A program made the position numbers and the translations under genes. A stretch of DNA of 64,000 nucleotides from Streptomyces syringium (lineage in GTDB: Bacteria > Actinomycetota > Actinomycetes > Streptomycetales > Streptomycetaceae), in assembly GCF_017876625.1 (NCBI RefSeq), contig NZ_JAGIOH010000001.1, forward strand, positions 4,857,501 through 4,921,500. The letters are read 5' to 3'. A model generated the notes under the pieces. It did not search any database. It worked only from the letters and a program-made list of their open reading frames with translations, and was not told the DNA's origin. Positions 57,883 to 64,000 of the stretch are shown here, piece after piece (positions within the stretch are counted from its first letter, which is position 1; the number at the start of each line of letters is the position of its first letter).

Positions 57883-60456
57883 GTGAGCGAAAAGCCAGCG
57901 GGTACGGCGGGAGCGGACACGCCGGGGGGAACGGACGCCGCAGCGATGTGGCAGAACAGTCCGCCCGGATCCCTCTACGACTACATTCGCGTGGCGTCCT
58001 TCTCCCTCGGGCCCGACGGGCGGATCGAGCAATGGAGCGAGCGCGCGGCCGAGCTCTTCGGCATAGACGCCCGGCAGGCCGTCGGCAGGGACCCCCTCGA
58101 CGTGTTCACCCCCGCCGTACCGGGGCAGCGGAGCGAGCCCGCCGCCCCCTTCCTGAGCGAGGGGGGTCTCGACGGCCGCGAGTGGACCGGCCTCGTCCCC
58201 TACCGGCGCGACGGCCAGGAGCCGGGCCTTGCCGAGATCTATGTGATGCCCACCGAGAACGAGCGCGGTGAGCGGGCCGCGCTCTGTGTGGCCGTTGATG
58301 TACGAGCCCTGCGGGCGATAGAGACCGACATCGCCGCGTCGGAGGCCGTTTTCGGCCAATCTCCCCTGGGCTTCTTCTTCTTCGGTACGGATTTGACGCT
58401 TCTTCGGGTCAACGAGAGCTTCGCCCAGACCTTCGGCCGCCCGGCCGGCTGGCACCGTGGCCGTACCCCGCACGACTTCCTGCCCCGCAACGAGGCCGAC
58501 CGGCTGACCTCCGCGCTGCGCCAAGTCCTCGAAACCGGCAAGCCGGTGTCGGACATTCAGCTCGTCGGGCCCGTGCCCGGGCGCAGTGAGCGCCGCCGCT
58601 GGTCGGTGTCGCTGTACCGGCTGCACAGCGGCAGCGGGCGGCCGATCGGCGTGGCCGCGCTGGCCACGGACGTCACCGGCCGCCGCCGCGCGGAGCGCGA
58701 GGCCGCGGGCGTCCGCCGGAACCTGGCGCTGCTCAACGAGGCGGGGGCGCGGATCGGCAACTCCCTGGACCTGGAGACCACGGCGCGCGAACTCCTCGAC
58801 GTGGCCGTCCCGCAGTTCTGCGATCTGGCCTCCGTCGACCTCTACCAAGGCCTGCTCGTCGGCGACGAGGCGCCGCCCGGCCTCGCCGACGGCAGCGGTG
58901 AACTGCGGCGCGTCGCGTACGCCAGCGCGGTGTCCGGGGCGCCGGTCGACGGGACGGACAAGCCCATCCAGGTCGGCGAGGTGCACCGCTACCCCTTCCA
59001 CTCGCCGTGCGCCGGGGCGCTGCGGACCGCGCACGTCCAGACCGTGCCGCGCCGGGAGAGCGAGGAGGGGCCGGAGCTGGGGGCGGTCGTGCAGTCGACC
59101 CTGGTCGTGCCGATGGTCGCCCGGGACACGGTCGTGGGGCTGGTGCAGTTCGCCCGGACGAAGGGCAGCGAGCCGTTCGGCGAGCGGGACACCGCGCTGG
59201 CCGTGGAGCTGGCGGCGCGCGCGGCGGTCTGCATCGACAACGCGTGGCTGTACCGGCGCGAGCACGAGCGGGCGCTGATCCTCCAGCGCAGCCTGCTGCC
59301 GCCCGGCGCCCCGGAGGCGGCCGGGCTGGAGATCGCCGCCCGCTACCTCCCCGGCAACACGGCCACCGAGGTGGGCGGCGACTGGTTCGACGTCATCGAG
59401 CTGCCCGGGCACCGCACGGCCCTCGTCGTCGGCGACGTCATGGGGCGCGGCCTGCGGGCCGCCGTCGCCATGGGCGAGCTGCGGACGGCCGTACGGACCC
59501 TCGCCATGCTCGACCTGGAGCCGGCCGAGGTGCTCTCCGCGCTGGACGAGATCGCCCACGGCCTGGGCACACCCGGCGGCAAGCAGTCCGCCTCGCGCGG
59601 GGTGCGGGGCAGCGTGCGCGCCGCCGACCTCTCCGAGGTGTACCTGGCGACGTGCGTCTACGCCGTGTACGACCCCGTGACCCGGCGGGCCACGGTCGCC
59701 AACGCCGGGCACCTGCCGCCGGTGCTGGTCGAGGCGGGCCGGCCCGCCCGGCTGCTGGACGTGCTGCCGGGCATGCCGCTCGGCGTCGGGGGCGAGCCGT
59801 TCGAGGAGACCGAGATCGAGCTGCCGGACGGCGCGCTGCTGGCCCTCTACACCGACGGCCTGGTCGAGTCCCGTGACCACCCCCTCGACGAGGGCCTCCA
59901 GGCCTTCCGCGACGCCCTCACCGACCCGGCCCGCCCGCTGGAGGAGGTCTGCGACCACGTACTGAGCGCGCTGGACACCCACCACGGCGAGGACGACATC
60001 GCGCTCCTCATGGCACGGCTGCGCGGGCTGCCCGGGACCCATGTGGGTGACTGGACGCTCCCGCCCGAGGCCCGCTCGGTGGCGCGGGCGCGCGAGATGG
60101 CCCGCGACATGCTCCAGGCGTGGGACCTCGAAGACCTGGTGGACACCACCGAGCTGCTGGTCAGCGAGCTCGTCACGAACGCCCTGCGGTACGGGGAGGG
60201 GGAGATCCGCCTCCGGCTGCTCCTGGACCGCACCCTGGTGTGCGAGGTGTGGGACGGCGGCCTCGTCCAGCCGCGCCGCCGCCGCGCCCGCGACACGGAC
60301 GAGGGCGGCCGGGGCCTCCAGCTCGTCGGCCTCCTCAGCGCGGCCTGGGGCAGCCGCCGCACCCCGATCGGCAAGACGGTCTGGTTCGAACTCGCCCTCC
60401 CCGACGGCGACTCCCCGCCGCCGGACGCGGTGGAGGCCCTGCTGAGCCTGTACTGA
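57883..60456 (+). CDS. PAS-PAS-GAF-SpoIIE phosphatase-HATPase multidomain regulator
   Basis: 857 aa from a GTG with GGAGGGG. The order is: PAS 1 (~30-140, FSLGPDGRIEQWSERAAELF), PAS 2 (~150-270, DLTLLRVNESFAQTFG), GAF (~285-455), PPM/SpoIIE phosphatase (~475-715: VGGDWFDVIELPG, VVGDVMGRGLRAA, GEDDIALLMARLRG) and GHKL ATPase (~730-845: SELVTNALRYG, DEGGRGLQLVG). It should integrate small-molecule or redox input into dephosphorylation of an anti-anti-sigma factor, while the HATPase could rephosphorylate it or hold a sigma factor. No partner sigma or STAS gene is in the window. Confidence 0.92.
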   Translation: MSEKPAGTAGADTPGGTDAAAMWQNSPPGSLYDYIRVASFSLGPDGRIEQWSERAAELFGIDARQAVGRDPLDVFTPAVPGQRSEPAAPFLSEGGLDGREWTGLVPYRRDGQEPGLAEIYVMPTENERGERAALCVAVDVRALRAIETDIAASEAVFGQSPLGFFFFGTDLTLLRVNESFAQTFGRPAGWHRGRTPHDFLPRNEADRLTSALRQVLETGKPVSDIQLVGPVPGRSERRRWSVSLYRLHSGSGRPIGVAALATDVTGRRRAEREAAGVRRNLALLNEAGARIGNSLDLETTARELLDVAVPQFCDLASVDLYQGLLVGDEAPPGLADGSGELRRVAYASAVSGAPVDGTDKPIQVGEVHRYPFHSPCAGALRTAHVQTVPRRESEEGPELGAVVQSTLVVPMVARDTVVGLVQFARTKGSEPFGERDTALAVELAARAAVCIDNAWLYRREHERALILQRSLLPPGAPEAAGLEIAARYLPGNTATEVGGDWFDVIELPGHRTALVVGDVMGRGLRAAVAMGELRTAVRTLAMLDLEPAEVLSALDEIAHGLGTPGGKQSASRGVRGSVRAADLSEVYLATCVYAVYDPVTRRATVANAGHLPPVLVEAGRPARLLDVLPGMPLGVGGEPFEETEIELPDGALLALYTDGLVESRDHPLDEGLQAFRDALTDPARPLEEVCDHVLSALDTHHGEDDIALLMARLRGLPGTHVGDWTLPPEARSVARAREMARDMLQAWDLEDLVDTTELLVSELVTNALRYGEGEIRLRLLLDRTLVCEVWDGGLVQPRRRRARDTDEGGRGLQLVGLLSAAWGSRRTPIGKTVWFELALPDGDSPPPDAVEALLSLY

Positions 60457-60479
60457 GAGCAACCGCCCCGCGCGCCGTC

Positions 60480-62462
60480 TCAGCCCGCCAGCCGTCCCCG
60501 TGTCGCCCCGCCGCCGAAGGACGCGGGGAGGAGGCCCGCGAGGATGATGCCGCCGAGGAGGGCCCCGCCCAGGGCGCGGGTGGGGCGCGGGGTCGCCGGA
60601 TCGTAGGGGGTGCCGTAGCTGCCGACGTCGTGTTCGGCCAGGGCCCGTGCCTGGCGGGCCAGGGAGTCGGCCTCCCCCGTCTCGCGCAGGGCGGCGGCCC
60701 CGTCCGTTCCGGCCAGGGAATCGGCCAGGGACAGATGGCGCTCGGCCTCGGCCAGCCGGGTGCGGGCGCGGCTGCCGATCGCGCCCCGGTGGGTGCTGAT
60801 GAAGTCCCGTGCCGCCGCCACTTCGCCCCGCGTGGCGGGCATCGCCCGCGCGAGCCGTGCCCGTCGGCGCTGCTCGCTGCGGCCCGGCGGCATGCCGGAG
60901 GCCGCGTCGAGCAGCGCCGCCGACTCCTCGACCCGGCGCAGCAGGGTCCCCGGGTCGTAGCGGCCGGTCGCCATCTCCCGTTCCGCTTCGGCCAGCACCT
61001 CGGTGGCCCGTGCGGTCTGCAGGTCGAGGTCACCCGCGGGGACGGGGGCGGCCTTGGCGTCGGCCAGGGCGGCGTGCAGCCGTGCGGTCGCGCCGGTGAG
61101 CTCGTTGGCCCGGCGCAGCACGGCGGTGGCGAGGGTGCGGGCCTGGGACAGGGCGGCCTCGGCGGCCCGCAGGGAGATGGCCGCCCGGTCGCCGTCCCGG
61201 TCGGCCAGGGCGTCGCGGGCCTCGGTGAGGGCGGCGGTGGCGAAGGCGAGGCGGTCACGGGCCTCGGCGGGGTGGCGGGCGACGGTGTCGATCGCACGGT
61301 CGGCGCAGCGGTCGGCGAGGGCGGCGAGCGCGGCCTCGGCGGCGTCGAGGCGGGGGGTGAGGGCCGTGGCGGCGGCCTCGGCCCGGGCGAGTATCCCGGC
61401 GCCGTTGACCTTGATGTCGCGCAGCCGGTCGAAGGAGTCGGACTCGGCGTCGAGGCGGCGGTTGGCGCTGGTGCAGCGGGAGCAGATCTCGTCCAGCGCG
61501 TGGCGGCGGATCTCCTCCTCCTCGTACGGGTTGTCGTCCAGCCACTGCCGCAGCCGGAAGGCGTCGGCCAGCTCGCTCCGCGCGTAGGCCACGGCCTCGG
61601 CGAACGGGCGGGTCACCGCGACCCCCAACTGGGCCCTGGCGAAGAGGAGTTCCTCGGCGCTGGTGCGGACCGCGTCGTCCGTCCCGACGAGGTTCCGGGC
61701 GGCCTCCGCATCCAGCTCCGGCAGCGGCGTCAGCGGTTGGGCCATTCGGGCGAGGCCGGGCGGGGTGCTCGTGGCGAGGGTCGGTGGCCGCCGGGCGGCG
61801 CGGCGGCGGGCCGCGCGCCGGGAGCAGACGTACAGGCCGGCCAGGCAGATCCCGGCGGCCAGGACCGTCGGCAGCCACACCCGGTGGTTGCCGGGGACGA
61901 GGCCGCCGCCGGGGTCGCTGCTGCCGGGGACGATGACGGGCGCCCGTACCCGTTCCCCGCGCAGCACGGCACGGTAGCCGTCCGCGGCGCCGATGGCGGC
62001 GCCCGCCCAGTCGTGGCCCTTGACGGCGGGAGCGATGGCGGTGTCGGCGACCTCGGAGAGCTGGTCCTGGCGGAAGCCGGAGTCCGTGGCGGCCGAGACG
62101 GCGTAGCGGCGCACATGGGTGCCGACGGCGAGCAGTACGTCGCGCGGGCCGAGGCCGTTGCGGTCGGCGGTGGCGTCCGCCCAGTCGTGGCCGTCGCGGC
62201 CGGAGAAGTCGCGTACGTAGGTCACGTACAGCCGCATCCGGTGCTCGGCGTGCAGCCGGCCCAGAGCCGCTTCGACCTGGTGGCGGCGCTGGCCGAGGGC
62301 GCCGACGGTGTCGGTGATCCGCCCGGGGGAGTCCAGGTCGAGAGGGGTGTCGGCGCGTGCGGACGCCATCGGCGGGAGCAGCAGGACGCACAGCGCGAGG
62401 AGGGCACCGACGACGGCCCAGCCTGCCGCCCTCGGCCCGTCCCGCCTCGAAAGCTGCGTCAC
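60480..62462 (-). CDS. TPM-domain membrane protein with long helical region
   Basis: 660 aa from a GTG. A signal peptide or anchor (~14-36, ending ASARA) precedes an extracytoplasmic TPM_phosphatase domain (~45-165: ITDTVGALGQRRHQVEAALG, LYVTYVRDFSGRDGHDWADA, DVLLAVGTHVRRYAVSAATD). A membrane helix (~196-215) leads to a ~400-residue Ala/Arg/Glu-rich helical region, largely coiled coil, with two Cys in EICSRCTSA. A second hydrophobic helix is near the C-terminus (GGALLGGIILAGLLPASFGG). TPM proteins take part in membrane protein turnover or repair; here the role is unknown. Confidence 0.83.
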   Translation of the reverse strand: MTQLSRRDGPRAAGWAVVGALLALCVLLLPPMASARADTPLDLDSPGRITDTVGALGQRRHQVEAALGRLHAEHRMRLYVTYVRDFSGRDGHDWADATADRNGLGPRDVLLAVGTHVRRYAVSAATDSGFRQDQLSEVADTAIAPAVKGHDWAGAAIGAADGYRAVLRGERVRAPVIVPGSSDPGGGLVPGNHRVWLPTVLAAGICLAGLYVCSRRAARRRAARRPPTLATSTPPGLARMAQPLTPLPELDAEAARNLVGTDDAVRTSAEELLFARAQLGVAVTRPFAEAVAYARSELADAFRLRQWLDDNPYEEEEIRRHALDEICSRCTSANRRLDAESDSFDRLRDIKVNGAGILARAEAAATALTPRLDAAEAALAALADRCADRAIDTVARHPAEARDRLAFATAALTEARDALADRDGDRAAISLRAAEAALSQARTLATAVLRRANELTGATARLHAALADAKAAPVPAGDLDLQTARATEVLAEAEREMATGRYDPGTLLRRVEESAALLDAASGMPPGRSEQRRRARLARAMPATRGEVAAARDFISTHRGAIGSRARTRLAEAERHLSLADSLAGTDGAAALRETGEADSLARQARALAEHDVGSYGTPYDPATPRPTRALGGALLGGIILAGLLPASFGGGATRGRLAG

Positions 62463-62575
62463 ATTTCGGAGCGTATGGCCGTATCGTCCGGCCCGCTACC
62501 GGGAGGTCCGGGCCGTCCACGCACCGTGGCGGGGCCGCCGAGCGGGGCGGGTGCCGCCCCGCTCGCGCGGCTCCC

Positions 62576-63346
62576 TCAGGCCTCGCGCCGGCGGATCTTG
62601 TTCCCGAGCCAGACCAGCGGATCGTACTTGCGGTCCACCGCGCGCTCCTTCAGCGGGATCAGCGCATTGTCGGTGATCTTGATGTGCTCGGGGCAGACCT
62701 CCGTGCAGCACTTGGTGATGTTGCAGTAGCCGAGCCCGTGCTCGTCCTGCGCCGTCCGCTTGCGGTCGAGGCCCGCCTCCGCCGCCGCGTCCAGCGGGTG
62801 CATGTCCAGCTCGGCGACGCGCATCAGGAAGCGCGGCCCGGCGAAGGCGGTCTTGTTCTCCTCGTGGTCACGCACCACGTGACACGTGTCCTGGCACAGG
62901 AAGCACTCGATGCACTTGCGGAACTCCTGTGAGCGGTTCACGTCCTCCTGCCGCATCCGGTACTCGCCCGGCGCCAGCTTCGCCGGCGGGACGAACGACG
63001 GGATCTCCCGCGCCTTGGCGTAGTTGAAGGACACGTCCGTGACCAGGTCCCGCACCACCGGGAACGCCCGCAGCGGGGTGACCGTGATCGTCTCCGTCCG
63101 GTCGAAGACCGACATCCGCGTCATGCACAGCAGCCGCGGCCTGCCGTTGATCTCGGCGCTGCAGGAACCGCACTTGCCCGCCTTGCAGTTCCAGCGCACG
63201 GCCAGGTCCGGGGCCTGGGTGGCCTGGATGCGGTGGATGATGTCCAGGACGACCTCGCCGTCATTGACCTCCACCGTGAAGTCGGCCGGTCCGCCGCCCT
63301 CCGCGTCGCCCCGCCACACCTTGAAGTGGGCCTTGTACGAGCTCAC
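62576..63346 (-). CDS. sdhB: Succinate dehydrogenase / fumarate reductase iron-sulfur subunit
   Basis: 256 aa from a GTG directly adjoining the SdhA stop. The N-terminal 2Fe-2S ferredoxin domain has Cys54, Cys59, Cys62 and Cys74 (NCKAGKCGSC). The C-terminal part binds further clusters through Cys145, Cys148, Cys151 and Cys155 (CIECFLCQDTC) and CNITKCCTEVCPEHI. The sequence type (KAHFKVWRGDAEGG, PGEYRMRQEDVNRSQEF) is the Sdh group with a single b-type cytochrome subunit, not the main E. coli-like complex. It carries electrons from SdhA to quinone. Confidence 0.94.
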   Translation of the reverse strand: MSSYKAHFKVWRGDAEGGGPADFTVEVNDGEVVLDIIHRIQATQAPDLAVRWNCKAGKCGSCSAEINGRPRLLCMTRMSVFDRTETITVTPLRAFPVVRDLVTDVSFNYAKAREIPSFVPPAKLAPGEYRMRQEDVNRSQEFRKCIECFLCQDTCHVVRDHEENKTAFAGPRFLMRVAELDMHPLDAAAEAGLDRKRTAQDEHGLGYCNITKCCTEVCPEHIKITDNALIPLKERAVDRKYDPLVWLGNKIRRREA

Positions 63347-64000
63347 TCAGGTCAGCTCCTCGTCCGTCAGGTACTTCGCCAACTCGTCCTTCTCGAACAG
63401 CCCGAGCAGATCCGGGCGGATGGGCCGGGTCTCCCGGCGCTCCAGCCGGATCCGGCCGAGCGCCGGCTCACCGGCCACCGGGTCGCCGGACAGCCGGCAC
63501 ACGAGATTGACCCGGCGCCAGCGCCGCTCCATGTCCGGGTAGTCGTCGCGGGTGTGCCCGCCACGGCTCTCCCGGCGCTCCAGGGCCGCCCGCGCCACGC
63601 ACTCGCTGACCAGCAGCATGTTCCGCAGATCGATGGCCAGGTGCCAGCCGGGGTTGAACTGCCGGTGCCCCTCGACCCCGGCGCGCCCGGCCCGGTCCCG
63701 CAGCTGCGCCAGCTTCTCCAGCGCCTGCCGCATCTCGGCCTCCCGCCGGATGATGCCGACGAGGTCGTTCATCGTCTGCTGGAGCTCCTGGTGCAGGGTG
63801 TACGGATTCTCCGGCGGGCGGCCCGGCTCGGTGCCCGGCGGGGAGCCCTCCGCGCTGAACGGGCGCAGCGCCTCCGCCTCCGCGAGGTCGATGTCCAACC
63901 CGCCGGGTGCGGGGCGGTCCGCACTCGCGTGTCCGGTGGCGTACTCCGCCGCGTGCAGTCCCGCCCGGCGGCCGAAGACCAGCAGGTCGGAGAGGGAATT
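63347..64000 (-). CDS. sdhA: Succinate dehydrogenase / fumarate reductase flavoprotein subunit, C-terminal part
   Basis: The last ~217 residues are present; the frame is open to the right edge. It begins SLSDLLVFGRRAGLHAAEYA, the typical helix after the FAD domain, continues through YTLHQELQQTMNDLVGIIRR (capping helices) and RESRGGHTRDDYPD (SRGAH-like C-terminal domain), and ends with a short acidic tail. FAD-binding and succinate-binding residues are outside the window. The stop is contiguous with the SdhB start, so the two are co-translated. Confidence 0.92.
   Translation of the reverse strand, partial: NSLSDLLVFGRRAGLHAAEYATGHASADRPAPGGLDIDLAEAEALRPFSAEGSPPGTEPGRPPENPYTLHQELQQTMNDLVGIIRREAEMRQALEKLAQLRDRAGRAGVEGHRQFNPGWHLAIDLRNMLLVSECVARAALERRESRGGHTRDDYPDMERRWRRVNLVCRLSGDPVAGEPALGRIRLERRETRPIRPDLLGLFEKDELAKYLTDEELT

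Noticed and set aside
57748..60462. 904-codon minus-strand frame opposite the PAS-SpoIIE protein
   Set aside because: Shadow frame: no domain, a composition artefact, and the plus-strand protein has complete motifs.
1..64000. CRISPR array, tRNA, rRNA, insertion sequence or prophage
   Set aside because: No regularly spaced repeats, tRNA-like cloverleaf, transposase or integrase signature or phage gene was seen on reading either strand.

Overview
The window is a very GC-rich actinobacterial chromosome segment, almost certainly from a Streptomyces. The evidence is the codon bias, many GTG and TTG starts, a WhiB-family regulator, several SpoIIE-type phosphatases with attached anti-sigma ATPase domains, a DasR-type operator in front of a chitinase, and a gene order (ahpD-ahpC-oxyR, fumC, class I fumarase, WblI-like, glpX, xseB-xseA, ispH, ppgK, ychF) that I recall from the core of Streptomyces chromosomes (about SCO5031-SCO5061 in S. 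coelicolor; recalled, not checked). No rRNA, tRNA, CRISPR array, transposase, integrase or prophage gene was seen.

Region 1 (1-3.7 kb) encodes secreted hydrolases: a truncated M14 carboxypeptidase, a trypsin-fold protease and a GH18 chitinase. Region 2 (3.7-16.4 kb) is a complete Tad/Flp pilus locus: a zinc-ribbon protein, CpaB, a CpaE ATPase fused to a TadE-like pilin domain, TadE, CpaF, TadB, TadC, an unknown small protein, the Flp prepilin, a TadG-like protein, a lipoprotein, an OmpA-domain protein, an anchored surface protein, a DUF192 protein and the prepilin peptidase. Three proteins carry a G/xxxxE prepilin cleavage motif.

Region 3 (16.4-25.3 kb) holds a TetR regulator with a chloramphenicol-type MFS exporter, a strong candidate for a 6C small RNA, an aldo/keto reductase, a cis-prenyltransferase, a PIN-PhoH protein behind a run of three perfect hairpins, a secreted transglycosylase-like protein behind a structured leader, and an AI-2E family permease. 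Region 4 (25.3-36.9 kb) is centred on oxidative stress and the envelope: AhpD/AhpC divergent from OxyR, an SPFH protein overlapping a ribbon-helix-helix regulator, a bifunctional penicillin-binding protein, a catalase, a GAF-SpoIIE-HATPase phosphatase, a methyltransferase and a DUF402 protein.

Region 5 (36.9-53.4 kb) is mostly core metabolism: class II fumarase, an SGNH hydrolase with a ricin-type lectin domain, class I fumarase, a DUF1707 protein, a WhiB-like protein, GlpX, a DUF4245 protein, a nitroreductase-family reductase, XseB/XseA, an amino-acid permease, IspH, polyphosphate glucokinase, a DUF6542 protein, YchF and a Uma2-family protein. Region 6 (53.4-64 kb) holds a GntR regulator, a second APC permease, a tiny SPOR-like protein, a NUDIX hydrolase, a stand-alone RsbW-like ATPase, a PAS-PAS-GAF-SpoIIE-HATPase phosphatase, a TPM-domain membrane protein and the SdhB/SdhA subunits of a succinate dehydrogenase/fumarate reductase (SdhA cut by the window edge).

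Non-coding DNA is informative. Convergent genes are separated by long perfect hairpins. At least nine genes have a TAnnnT -10 box 6-7 nt before the start codon and so are probably leaderless. Several perfect operator-like palindromes stand in front of specific genes, and a Streptomyces-type interspersed palindromic repeat occurs at least three times. Start codons were chosen from ribosome sites or leaderless -10 boxes and often differ from the longest reading frame.
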